Translations under genes and position numbers: made by a program
Part shown: in pieces, positions 16,974-25,272 of the stretch
How positions within the stretch are numbered: position 1 is the stretch's first letter
Layout of the letters: each line of letters opens with the position of its first letter
Notes under the pieces: generated by a model
Databases searched by the model: none
What the model saw: the letters and a program-made list of their open reading frames with translations, nothing else
What the model was told of the DNA's origin: nothing
Source of the DNA: Candidatus Bathyarchaeota archaeon
GTDB lineage: Archaea; Thermoproteota; Bathyarchaeia; Bathyarchaeales; DTEX01
Length of the DNA: 34,066 nucleotides
Assembly: GCA_018396655.1 (NCBI GenBank)
Contig: JAGTQF010000013.1
Span: 1-34,066, forward strand
Reading direction: 5' to 3'

Positions 16974-18000
16974 ATGCTTAGAACATAAAACTGGAAACCA
17001 GCACCCCGAGAGACCTCAACGCTTAATGGCAATAATGGATGGCATAGAAAAAAGCGGCTTACTCAACAACAATAATATCAGAATGGTTAGACCCAAGCCT
17101 GCCAGCATAGAGAATCTAAAACTTGTTCATGAAAGCGAGTATATAGAGAGAGTTAAATCTATATGTGAATCTGGAGGTGGATTATTGGATGAGGAGACGC
17201 AGGTTTCAAGAGAAAGCTTCGAAGCTGCGAGGGTGGCTGTTGGGGGAGCTTTAGAAGCTGTTAGGGGCGTAATATCTGGTGAATTCGCTAATGCATTCGC
17301 GATAATTAGACCTCCAGGCCATCATGCTGGGCCAGCCCGCTCGGAGGGCTTCTGTATATTCAATAATGCTGCTATAGCAGCTAAATATCTCATTAGAGAA
17401 TGGGGATTAAAAAGAATAATTATTCTCGATATAGACGCCCACCATGGAAATGGAACCCAAGAGATCTTTTACGAGGATAGCAGCGTGCTCTACACAAGTA
17501 TACATGAGGAGCCAATCGAGTTTCCTAGGACTGGCTTCATCTGGGAGGTTGGTGAAGGAGAAGGAAGAGGATACACCATTAACATTCCACTTCCATACGG
17601 ATCGGGGGATCCCTCATTTTGGAAGTCGCTAAAGACTATTGTTTTGCCGATAGCCGCACAATATAAGCCGCAGTTCATGCTGGTTTCAGTGGGCTTTGAT
17701 GGTTACTATAGGGATTATATTGCCGACCTATCCTTATCTGCCTACATATACCCGAGAATATTCCAATTAATCCTTGATTTTGCACGTGGAGTGTGCAATG
17801 GAAGAATGGCTGCTATTCTCGAGGGTGGATATAATATATGGCTTCTTAAGAGAGTGGTTGCCGCATGCGTGGCAAAGATGGCTGGACTAACAATTAAGAT
17901 TAAGGATAAAAGCCCACCAATAAATTTGCTAGCTCAAAAGGAGGCTGAAAAAGTTATCAGGAATGTTAGAAGGATTCAGTCTAGATACTGGTCGCTGTAA
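16945..18000 (+). CDS. Histone deacetylase family amidohydrolase (AcuC/HDAC-like)
   Basis: This zinc-dependent deacetylase of 351 residues starts at ATG 16945, inside the end of the upstream gene. It has the whole class I/II HDAC core: HPERPQR at 20-26, the charge-relay pair His126-His127 in RPPGHHAG, zinc ligands Asp164 and His166 in DIDAHHGNGT, a third Asp in SVGFDGY, and the transition-state Tyr in LEGGYN. Archaeal members may deacetylate proteins, acetylpolyamines or other small amides. The chromatin protein Alba is encoded about 12 kb away and is a conceivable but unproven target. Tight coupling to an amide-forming AsnB relative suggests a shared small-molecule or protein substrate. Confidence 0.9.
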   Translation: MVTAIIYSPKCLEHKTGNQHPERPQRLMAIMDGIEKSGLLNNNNIRMVRPKPASIENLKLVHESEYIERVKSICESGGGLLDEETQVSRESFEAARVAVGGALEAVRGVISGEFANAFAIIRPPGHHAGPARSEGFCIFNNAAIAAKYLIREWGLKRIIILDIDAHHGNGTQEIFYEDSSVLYTSIHEEPIEFPRTGFIWEVGEGEGRGYTINIPLPYGSGDPSFWKSLKTIVLPIAAQYKPQFMLVSVGFDGYYRDYIADLSLSAYIYPRIFQLILDFARGVCNGRMAAILEGGYNIWLLKRVVAACVAKMAGLTIKIKDKSPPINLLAQKEAEKVIRNVRRIQSRYWSL

Positions 18001-18016
18001 GGAGACTATAAAAAGT

Positions 18017-18202
18017 TCACTCCTCAATGACAGTTATAGCACCATTAGGACACTGGCTCTCACATGCTCTACAAACGAGACATGCATCAACATTAACAGC
18101 CACAGACTTATCATTTTTGAGCTCATAGACCCCTGAGGGACACACATCAACGCATGTTCCGCAACCAGTGCATTTCTCAAGATCTATTTCTATTCTAACC
18201 AC
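18017..18202 (-). CDS. Ferredoxin with two [4Fe-4S] clusters
   Basis: This 61-residue electron carrier has two complete cluster motifs, CTGCGTCVDVCP and CLVCRACESQCP, separated by about 18 residues. The frame extends upstream to TTG 18229, but GGAGGT sits 8 bases before GTG 18202 and decides the start; the product then begins VRIEIDLEKC, as bacterial-type ferredoxins do. It ends 16 bases from the convergent deacetylase gene. Its partner enzyme is not evident; it is the last gene of the minus-strand run and about 100 bases downstream of a TrmB regulator. Confidence 0.9.
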   Translation of the reverse strand: MVRIEIDLEKCTGCGTCVDVCPSGVYELKNDKSVAVNVDACLVCRACESQCPNGAITVIEE

Positions 18203-18309
18203 TTTAGGATACCTCCATTTGAATTTCAAGTAGAATGATGGAGAGGAATAAAAGGTTTTTGGAGTTAAAAGAGTTAAGTGGTAGAGAAAAGGCTATTCAG
18301 CATTCCATC

Positions 18310-19092
18310 TTATTGCTTAATTTCTTTTTCCTCTATAGAGACGGTATCCTTTTGAAGGATTTCATCAATTAAGTCGCGCAGGATTTGGCTTTGGAATAAA
18401 ATCATTATTCCCTCCGGGAAAGAACTGCATGTATTAGAGGCTAAATAAATCAAGGAAAATTTATCGTCAACATTTAAGAGAACCATGGGCAGGGCAAAAT
18501 TAGAGTTGACAACTTTATAATTCAAGCCTATGTTCTGGCAGAACCTTCGATTGACCGCTGAAACGCCAAAGAAATACACTAAAATCTCAACTCCCTTCTC
18601 ATTTAATTTATCGAGAAGTCTTCCAAATGCGCTGTAGAACTGGATAAAAGATTTCCATGAAAGTGATATCGTGACTTTTCTTCTCGCACGTAACAATATG
18701 TCTGAGAGGTTTCTTGCAGCATCTTGCCCAATAAAAAACCATATCTCCCCCCTCACTATGTTGGCTAAGGACATCGACCTCTCATAACTTCTCTGGAGAC
18801 TTGATATAAGCGCGTTAAATCTTCTAATTATTGCTCTCTGAGACTTCAAAAGCGGCCTTAAAGTTTCATTTGGAGATAAAGCCATAAACCTCTTAGGATT
18901 AGTTGGAACCTCAACAACTACTTCATGCTCAATAAGTTTCCTCAAAGTTTCATAAATCTTTGTTCTCGGAACATCGCATGACATGCTTATCTTTCTGGCT
19001 GTAGAGGGGCCCTCCTTAACTAGAAATTCATAAACTCTTGCTTCATACTCAGAGAAACCAAAATATTCGCAGAGTTCTTCAAATATAACCAT
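18310..19092 (-). CDS. TrmB-family transcriptional regulator
   Basis: The first 75 residues form the winged helix typical of TrmB proteins (GFSEYEARVYEFLVKEGP, then the recognition region VPRTKIYETLRKL). A helical linker at about 80-110 follows, then a phospholipase-D-like alpha/beta domain to residue 250. At 260 residues it lacks the large C-terminal sugar-binding domain of Thermococcus TrmB, so its ligand is unknown. Relatives control sugar transport and central metabolism. It lies 77 bases downstream of the ribophorin-like gene on the same strand; an AT-rich stretch before 19092 could hold its own promoter. Confidence 0.85.
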   Translation of the reverse strand: MVIFEELCEYFGFSEYEARVYEFLVKEGPSTARKISMSCDVPRTKIYETLRKLIEHEVVVEVPTNPKRFMALSPNETLRPLLKSQRAIIRRFNALISSLQRSYERSMSLANIVRGEIWFFIGQDAARNLSDILLRARRKVTISLSWKSFIQFYSAFGRLLDKLNEKGVEILVYFFGVSAVNRRFCQNIGLNYKVVNSNFALPMVLLNVDDKFSLIYLASNTCSSFPEGIMILFQSQILRDLIDEILQKDTVSIEEKEIKQ

Positions 19093-19169
19093 ATTTCAAA
19101 ACTATATTGTAAAAATATATTAAAATTTCTTTTCATTCAGATTTAGAATCCGAATATGAATATTAAATT

Positions 19170-20957
19170 TTACATGATTTCTTCTTTAAGCCTTAAGAGA
19201 GTATCATCTATCATGTTTTCTGCCTCTTTTCTTCTGCGCTCGTATTCATTTATAAGATTACGGCGAGATTCGGCAGATATTTCTCCACGGGCATATCTGG
19301 CTTCAACCTCAGCGATGCTTCTTTTCAGCGCCATAATATTTGCGCTGGCAGCCTCCAGCCTTCTTAGCATATCCATATAGCGCCCACCAATGGCTTCAAT
19401 CTCCCTTCGGAGAGTAGCGATACTATTTTGAGTATTAGAGAGGCGTTCCTCTAAAAGTCTCCTCTGCAGCATGTATTGGCGCCTCGAAATCTTGCCCTTC
19501 CTGGACTGCTCCTCCAGATACTCTATTTCAGACATTAGGCGCATCCTTTCCTCATAAGACTCAATAAACTTTCTTATGGTTTCCATCGGAACCAATGTTG
19601 ATGTTGCAGCCCTACCTCCACCCACATATTTAGCGGTTACTACGGCTAAGCTTATTATGCCCGCTAGGACACTGATAGACAGCGTTGGTCTAAGGGTGGC
19701 CCACAAAATCATATATTGATATTTGACGCTTAAATTCAGTCTCTGATATCTTGTAACCCTATAATACTCGACGACCATCTTCTCTTGGAATAGACCCAGC
19801 CTACTAAATGTTATATTCTCACGATTCTCTTGAACGAAGCCGGCACCCTCAGGCAAAATTACTGTAATTGTCATCTTTTTTATAATCCACTCATCTGGCT
19901 TTGTGATATTAATGTTCAATATGTAGTCCTGCCATCCGCCTCTAATAATATATCTCCAGAATGGCAGCGTGTAGGATACTGCTAATCTGCCACCCCTACT
20001 CTCCTTAATTTTCTCGCCTAAGGTAACCTCAATTGATGTAAAATCATCCTTCTCCATCACATAGATTTCGTTCTTCCCATACTGACCATAAGCGTCGTAA
20101 ACTGATATATCCGATGCTCCAGCCGGAAGATTAAGCGTTATATCGCCTACATTTATCATAGGCATTATCTCGTAGAAGTCGGTTACGGTTATCTTGCCCC
20201 AAACGTCAACCAGTATCTCCCTTCTCATTTCCAGAAACTTTAACAGCTTGAATGTTGTGCTTGAGAATTTAGCCCATGATGAGAAGTTTGCATATGGTGT
20301 AAGTGGGCTAGTAAAGTTATTTATGATTCTATGGTCGCTTGTCTTATTAATGAAGACCTCCCTTGGATAATCGTTTTGCGAGACTGAGGAAGCGGGTGGA
20401 AAAATAACGGTAACATTACAGTAGATGGCTTCCTCTCTAAGGCTAGGATACAATGGGAAAATAGCGTGAAAAACACTCTTACTCTCGCTTCTAACCAGCT
20501 CGGAGAAAACGTATGTCACCGTAAAATTGTACGTTCCACTATTAGCCAGCATAATTGGTTCAGAGAAGATTATTCCCAGCCACAGGAAATTCTCATCATC
20601 CTCTAAAACTTTTATTGGCAAATCTCCTTTAGCATCACGGGCAGAATAGTAAACTAAGATATCACTGTAGTTTCTTGGCAAGCCAACAGTATAACCACCT
20701 ATAATACCTACGACACTCATAGAGGTTTGAGTAAACTCACTTTCAGACATATTCCATGAGAGAATAAAAGTGTCGTTAATCATGATGTATCCGCCGCTGA
20801 GAAAACTTATCTTCCTTTCCACGCCAACCGATAAATTCTTTTCGCCCACATTATATTGGGTGGAGTCGTTTTCCGCTATAACGCTTCCGAGGAGACAGAG
20901 GGGGATTAGGACAATTAGGAGCGAGCGGACCAGTAAATACTTACTCTTCAGCTTCAA
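19170..20957 (-). CDS. Type I membrane protein resembling ribophorin I (OST1)
   Basis: The protein has a signal peptide (about 1-28, ending SVIA), an ectodomain of about 395 residues rich in N-x-S/T sequons, one membrane span at about 425-445, and a basic helical or coiled-coil tail of 150 residues. Human ribophorin I, 607 residues, has the same layout and tail length. Local matches to it, from memory, include REILVDVWGKITV (ribophorin VIEVSHWGNIAV), LPAGASDISVYDAYG (LPAAAQDVYYRDEIG) and MTITVILPEGA (LTVKIILPEGA), in the same order before the span. Ribophorin I is an oligosaccharyltransferase subunit whose cytosolic helices touch the ribosome. TTG 20957 lies 9 bases after GGAG; TTG 20966 is the other choice. 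It follows DUF2095 in a run headed by eS1. The homology is my inference. Confidence 0.75.
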   Translation of the reverse strand: MKLKSKYLLVRSLLIVLIPLCLLGSVIAENDSTQYNVGEKNLSVGVERKISFLSGGYIMINDTFILSWNMSESEFTQTSMSVVGIIGGYTVGLPRNYSDILVYYSARDAKGDLPIKVLEDDENFLWLGIIFSEPIMLANSGTYNFTVTYVFSELVRSESKSVFHAIFPLYPSLREEAIYCNVTVIFPPASSVSQNDYPREVFINKTSDHRIINNFTSPLTPYANFSSWAKFSSTTFKLLKFLEMRREILVDVWGKITVTDFYEIMPMINVGDITLNLPAGASDISVYDAYGQYGKNEIYVMEKDDFTSIEVTLGEKIKESRGGRLAVSYTLPFWRYIIRGGWQDYILNINITKPDEWIIKKMTITVILPEGAGFVQENRENITFSRLGLFQEKMVVEYYRVTRYQRLNLSVKYQYMILWATLRPTLSISVLAGIISLAVVTAKYVGGGRAATSTLVPMETIRKFIESYEERMRLMSEIEYLEEQSRKGKISRRQYMLQRRLLEERLSNTQNSIATLRREIEAIGGRYMDMLRRLEAASANIMALKRSIAEVEARYARGEISAESRRNLINEYERRRKEAENMIDDTLLRLKEEIM

Positions 20958-21056
20958 CCTATTCAACTCCTATTCATATTATTGCTTAAGGATTACGATT
21001 TTAGAGAATATGTAGCGCTTTAAACTTAAAAAATATTTTCTATAAATCAATTACTA

Positions 21057-21407
21057 CTACCTATATCCGGCTTCCCTAAGATAGTATGCCTCACTTTTCT
21101 TAGGTCCAAAACTCCTGATGCCTTTCTCCTTTAGCTGCTTTCTTAGGCTTGACGCATATTGCTGGCTTATCTCACCCCGTCTCTCTAGGTAGGCTATTAT
21201 CTCTTCAGCCTGCTCTTCATTATCGCATCTTCTCAGGAAGTCGATTACATCTGGATTGTATCCATCGAATCTCTTTGAGACAGCTTTCTCGCCCTCCTCT
21301 GGGTCAAGCCTTATAGAGGATATCGTTATCTTACTTTCTCCACCCTCTATCTCCCTAGCTAGGTTTGGGAACATTTTCCTAAACTGTTCCTTATCGATTT
21401 CCATCAT
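21057..21407 (-). CDS. DUF2095 family protein
   Basis: A 116-residue archaeal protein of unknown role. It has the family's recognisable pattern: an opening DKEQFRKMFPNLAREI, a central FDGYNPDVIDFLRRCD, a helix with YLERRGEI, and a closing LKEKGIRSFGPKK with a tyrosine-containing tail. It is highly charged, soluble and probably all-helical after residue 45. ATG 21407 follows GGAG by 6 bases; the frame opens further upstream at 21425. It lies between the nucleotidyltransferase and the ribophorin-like gene on the same strand. Confidence 0.75.
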   Translation of the reverse strand: MMEIDKEQFRKMFPNLAREIEGGESKITISSIRLDPEEGEKAVSKRFDGYNPDVIDFLRRCDNEEQAEEIIAYLERRGEISQQYASSLRKQLKEKGIRSFGPKKSEAYYLREAGYR

Positions 21408-21459
21408 TCTCGACTCCATAACCACTAAAATTTATGGTATACCATGCTTAAAACATTTT

Positions 21460-22113
21460 TTAAAGGTGAAATCGTGCTCCAAAATTTTCCTTCTTCTTTG
21501 GGATAAATCTTTGTAGGGGATTATCTTTGAGAACCTCTCTTAGTTGATTTATGTTCAGTCCCTTCTTTACATCTCCATATATCTCACATCGCTCCTCCTT
21601 ATCTATATCCTCAGGTCTCCTTATAACTAACTCCACTTCATCCCCAGAGGGAAGATTAAGAAAAATATGTGTTGCTTCGCCACTCCCATCTTTTGCAGCG
21701 GGAGTTATTTCAACTCTTGTTATCCTCAAATTTTTCTTGGCAAGAGCCATCATAATAGGCTCCTTATTGTCGGAGAAGACTATGATGTCTATATCGCTAT
21801 TTTTATTTATAGTTCCCCTCCAGACGCTACCTACAAGTTTAGGATGAAAATCCTTAAGCATCTCCATTATTTCAAGTGCTTCTCTGCGCATACGTATTAG
21901 GCGTTCCCATCTAGAATTGCCCTCATACTCATCAGCTATGGAATCCAGCTCCTCAGCAACCTCCAGATTTGTTGGCAAAATTCTCACACCAAGAGTTTTA
22001 GCAGCCCTCTCCTTAGCCTGCTTAAACTCCTTTTCCTGTAAAGTGTAAAGAAGAAGTGCTGCTTCCCTAGCAACTCTCTTCCTAAGAGAGGATGTTAATG
22101 AGAGATTATCCAT
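21460..22113 (-). CDS. Nucleotidyltransferase-domain protein (pol beta fold)
   Basis: The 217 residues comprise a helical, charged N-terminal region (about 1-90) and a pol-beta-type nucleotidyltransferase core. The core motif is KLVGSVWRGTINKNSDIDII, with the GS turn and the DxD metal ligands in SDIDI near residue 110. A third acidic ligand is likely in GDEVELVI. Relatives in archaea are annotated only as predicted nucleotidyltransferases, and the nucleotide and acceptor are unknown. It lies 36 bases after ribosomal protein eS1, suggesting co-transcription and perhaps an RNA-related job. ATG 22113 has no clear ribosome site. Confidence 0.8.
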   Translation of the reverse strand: MDNLSLTSSLRKRVAREAALLLYTLQEKEFKQAKERAAKTLGVRILPTNLEVAEELDSIADEYEGNSRWERLIRMRREALEIMEMLKDFHPKLVGSVWRGTINKNSDIDIIVFSDNKEPIMMALAKKNLRITRVEITPAAKDGSGEATHIFLNLPSGDEVELVIRRPEDIDKEERCEIYGDVKKGLNINQLREVLKDNPLQRFIPKKKENFGARFHL

Positions 22114-22149
22114 GGCGAATCGAGGATGCCTAACACTTTTACCTTATGG

Positions 22150-22839
22150 TTATTCTTTCTTATCGCTTGAGGTATCCTCTTCCTTTATCTCCTCACCCTC
22201 GGCTCCAGCACCCTCTTCTACATGGGGAATCTGTTCTTCTTTGATGACTTCAGCCTGAATTTCCGGTCTTGAAAGCAGCTTTGTCTTTCTTATGCCTACA
22301 TGCCGTAGTGCCGCTATCTTTTTAGCCTCATTATATATATCTGAGGCTATTTTGCCTAGAACAGCCTCCTGCACGAATTGGTCAAAGTTTAATGTTTTTG
22401 CCTTCTCTTCAATTATTTTTCTCATTATTGCGCGTATCTCCCTCTCCTGTGACGTCTTTATTCTTGTTGTTGTAAAGGCGCATGAAGCAACTCTCAACTT
22501 ATATCCATCCTTAGTTGTCACATCAAATATGCCATCCACTTTGGTCGTTTTTCTTCTAACCAGGCTCCTAAGATAGTCTCTAGAATACTCATGCCCTTTA
22601 AAGATTGTTAGAGCTCTTCTGCCATCAACCCCAATCACTTGAAAGTATGTCTTCAAATATTGGTGCGCAAAATCCTCTGTTATGTCATAAAGCGTTGCCT
22701 CAACAACTCTACCCAAGAGCTTCTGTGGATCATCGGCTGGTATAGAGCCTATCTCAACGCTTCCAAAGTATGGGGGGGCTATAACAGTATACCATCTTTT
22801 GCTCCGCCACTTATCCTTGACGCGCGTGCTCTTTGACAC
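22150..22839 (-). CDS. rps3ae: 30S ribosomal protein eS1 (S3Ae)
   Basis: This small-subunit protein is shared by archaea and eukaryotes and is absent from bacteria. The sequence shows KWRSKRWYTVIAPPYFG near the N-terminus, GRVVEATLYDIT, and a rigid core through FTTTRIKTSQEREIRAIM. The C-terminal tail is acidic, rich in Glu and Lys, as in many archaeal versions. The 229-residue length is normal. It starts at GTG 22839 after GGTGGTG. It heads the minus-strand run continuing to the nucleotidyltransferase, DUF2095 and the ribophorin-like gene, and is divergent from serS. Confidence 0.95.
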   Translation of the reverse strand: MSKSTRVKDKWRSKRWYTVIAPPYFGSVEIGSIPADDPQKLLGRVVEATLYDITEDFAHQYLKTYFQVIGVDGRRALTIFKGHEYSRDYLRSLVRRKTTKVDGIFDVTTKDGYKLRVASCAFTTTRIKTSQEREIRAIMRKIIEEKAKTLNFDQFVQEAVLGKIASDIYNEAKKIAALRHVGIRKTKLLSRPEIQAEVIKEEQIPHVEEGAGAEGEEIKEEDTSSDKKE

Positions 22840-22970
22840 TTACTACACCACCACGCCCAGAGAATAAGTGAAAATGGGTTATATTAAAGGTTTGCTGATG
22901 GAGCTACATTCTTATATCGGTCTTTGATACAATTTTAATTTTCTGGAAGATGACTAGAGGCGCTCGGTAA

Positions 22971-24257
22971 ATGATTGATGTGAAGCTGATAAGGGAGAAT
23001 CCGGATTTAGTTAGGGAGAATATTAAGCGTAGAAATGACCCGGAAAAGCTGCGGATTTTAGAGGAATTCATAGAGGCTGATAAACGATGGAGGGCCCTCC
23101 AAACCGAACTTAATAATCTTAGGAGAAGGCGTAATGAGTTGAGTTTGACCATTGCTCAAATAAAGAAGAGGAAGGAGGATGAGAGTCAGCTGCTTATTGA
23201 GGCTGAGAGGCTGCAAAATGAAATAAAAAGAGTTGAAAGTGAGGCTGAGGAATATAGACGGAAGTCTATGAACCTACTTATGCGCATACCAAACTTGCTT
23301 CATGAGTCTGTTCCATACGGTCGTGATGAAAATGATAATGTTGAGATAAGGCGTTGGGGTTCACCTCCAAAATTTGATTTTCCACCCAAAAGCCATATAG
23401 AGATAGCCAAAGATTTAGGTTTAGTTGATGAGGAAAGAGCCAATAAGGTTGCTGGGTCGGGCTTTTTCTATTTTAAGGAGGAGCTTGTTCTGTTGGATTT
23501 GGCGATTCAGAGGTTTGCTATAGACTTTCTGAGAAAGCGCGGATATATACTGATTGAGCCGCCGTTCATGCTCCGAAGGAAACCCTATGAAGGCGTTGTC
23601 GATTTAGCCGATTTTGAAACCGTCATGTATAAGATTGAGGGTGAGGACCTATATTTGATTGCTACAAGCGAGCATCCCATAGCGGCAATGTATATGGATG
23701 AAACTCTCGATAAAAGTGAACTGCCATTAAAGTTTGTTGGAATGAGCACAAACTTTAGGAAGGAAGTTGGAGCACATGGCAAATACACGAAGGGATTCTT
23801 TAGGATGCATCAGTTTAATAAGATTGAGCAGTTCGTCTTTTGCCTACCAGAGCAGTCATGGGAGATTCATGAGGAACTACAGCGGAACTGTGAGGAGATG
23901 TATCAGATGCTCGGACTACACTATCGTGTAGTTAACGTCTGCACTGGCGATATAGGAACGGTTGCAGCAAAGAAATATGACACTGAGGTCTGGATGGTTG
24001 ACGGGAAGTTTAGAGAAATAGGCTCAAACTCGAATTGCACAGACTATCAAGCGAGAAGGTTGAATATAAAGTATCGTGAGGGGCCTGGCAAACCTCCAAA
24101 GGGTTTTGTGCATACACTCAATAGCACGGCGCTTGCGACCAGCAGAACAATGATGGCAATTCTAGAGCATTATCAGCAGAAGGACGGTTCAGTCATAATA
24201 CCCGAGGTTCTAAGACCATATATGAATTGGATTGAGAGGTTAGAGAGGAAAAAGTGA
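22971..24257 (+). CDS. serS: Seryl-tRNA synthetase
   Basis: SerRS of the common type, not the rare methanogen type, with 428 residues. An N-terminal coiled-coil arm (about 30-105) clamps the long variable arm of tRNA-Ser. The class II core follows: motif 1 around the helix before RGYILIEPPFML, TSEHPIAA, motif 2 with FRKEVGAHGKYTKGFFRMHQ, and motif 3 in LNSTALATSRTMMAILE. The ATG at 22971 starts the conserved MIDVKLIRENPDLV. It is followed 12 bases later by a sugar-kinase gene on the same strand. Confidence 0.96.
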   Translation: MIDVKLIRENPDLVRENIKRRNDPEKLRILEEFIEADKRWRALQTELNNLRRRRNELSLTIAQIKKRKEDESQLLIEAERLQNEIKRVESEAEEYRRKSMNLLMRIPNLLHESVPYGRDENDNVEIRRWGSPPKFDFPPKSHIEIAKDLGLVDEERANKVAGSGFFYFKEELVLLDLAIQRFAIDFLRKRGYILIEPPFMLRRKPYEGVVDLADFETVMYKIEGEDLYLIATSEHPIAAMYMDETLDKSELPLKFVGMSTNFRKEVGAHGKYTKGFFRMHQFNKIEQFVFCLPEQSWEIHEELQRNCEEMYQMLGLHYRVVNVCTGDIGTVAAKKYDTEVWMVDGKFREIGSNSNCTDYQARRLNIKYREGPGKPPKGFVHTLNSTALATSRTMMAILEHYQQKDGSVIIPEVLRPYMNWIERLERKK

Positions 24258-24269
24258 GATGGTAAAGAA

Positions 24270-25241
24270 TTGAACCCAGAGGTTGTTGGAATAGGTGAGG
24301 TTCTAATAGACTTTATTGCAACAGAGCCAGTCCCATATATTGAGGCATCAGTTTTTAAGAGGTTCTTTGGCGGAGCGCCTATGAACACGCTTGTCGGCAT
24401 ATCCAGATTAGGTTCAACATCAGGTGCCATAACCGTTGTTGGAGACGACCCTTTCGGTCATTTTCTTCTAAGAGAACTTAAGAGTAACGGCGTTGATGTA
24501 TCACGTGTTAAAATCAAGAAGAAGTTAAGAACAACTTTAGCGTTTGTTGTGAATGAGCCTGAAACTGGTGAGCGCACATTCATCTTTTATCGTAGCCCAT
24601 GGGTTAGGGGGACCTCCGTCGATTCCCTATTACCTGAAGATATTGATTATGAGTATATTTCATCTGCAAAGATTCTCCATGTTTCTGGCTTTGCCCTATC
24701 ACAAAATCCGACAAGAAAGGCAATTTTTGAGGCTATTTTTCATGCTAGGAGGGAGGGCGTTAAGGTTTCATTTGACCCGACCTTAAGGCTTGACGTTTGG
24801 AGGTCTGAGAGAACTATACAAACCATATATGGGAAGGCGCTAAAATTGTTAGATATAGCGACTTTCTCTCGTGAGGAGTCAGAATTTATATTTGGGACGA
24901 GTGACCCGGATAAGGCTGCTGATAAAGCTCTAAAATATGGCATTAATATCGTTGGAATAAAGCTTGGCGAAAAGGGAGCGCTGGTTAAAACTAGAGATGG
25001 AGCGCGCGTCTATATGCCAGCATTTAAGGTTAAAGCTATAGATACGACCGGCGCCGGGGATGGATGGAATGCTGGTCTACTTTTTGGGCTACTCAGAGAC
25101 TGGGATTTAGAAAAATGTGTTACAATTGCGAATGCCGTTGGAGCCCTAGTCGTTACGAGACACGGCGCAATAACAGCGTTACCCTACAGAAATGAATTAA
25201 ATGATTTCCTTAGGGAGCGCGGTTTAGACATAAAAGTATGA
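24270..25241 (+). CDS. PfkB-family carbohydrate kinase (fructokinase-like)
   Basis: A 323-residue ribokinase-fold enzyme that phosphorylates a sugar or sugar acid with ATP. It shows GEVLIDFIA at the N-terminus, the substrate-binding GGAPMNTLVGISRLG, and the C-terminal ATP/anion-hole signature DTTGAGDGWNAG from residue 258, whose final Asp264 is the catalytic base. Fructokinase is the nearest style, but 2-keto-3-deoxygluconate kinase and others share these motifs. TTG 24270 is the only start near the family N-terminus. It is probably co-transcribed with serS (12-base gap) and convergent with the phosphofructokinase gene 31 bases on. Confidence 0.87.
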   Translation: MNPEVVGIGEVLIDFIATEPVPYIEASVFKRFFGGAPMNTLVGISRLGSTSGAITVVGDDPFGHFLLRELKSNGVDVSRVKIKKKLRTTLAFVVNEPETGERTFIFYRSPWVRGTSVDSLLPEDIDYEYISSAKILHVSGFALSQNPTRKAIFEAIFHARREGVKVSFDPTLRLDVWRSERTIQTIYGKALKLLDIATFSREESEFIFGTSDPDKAADKALKYGINIVGIKLGEKGALVKTRDGARVYMPAFKVKAIDTTGAGDGWNAGLLFGLLRDWDLEKCVTIANAVGALVVTRHGAITALPYRNELNDFLRERGLDIKV

Positions 25242-25272
25242 GGTGTTTAAAGAACGCTACTGAAATACAGGA

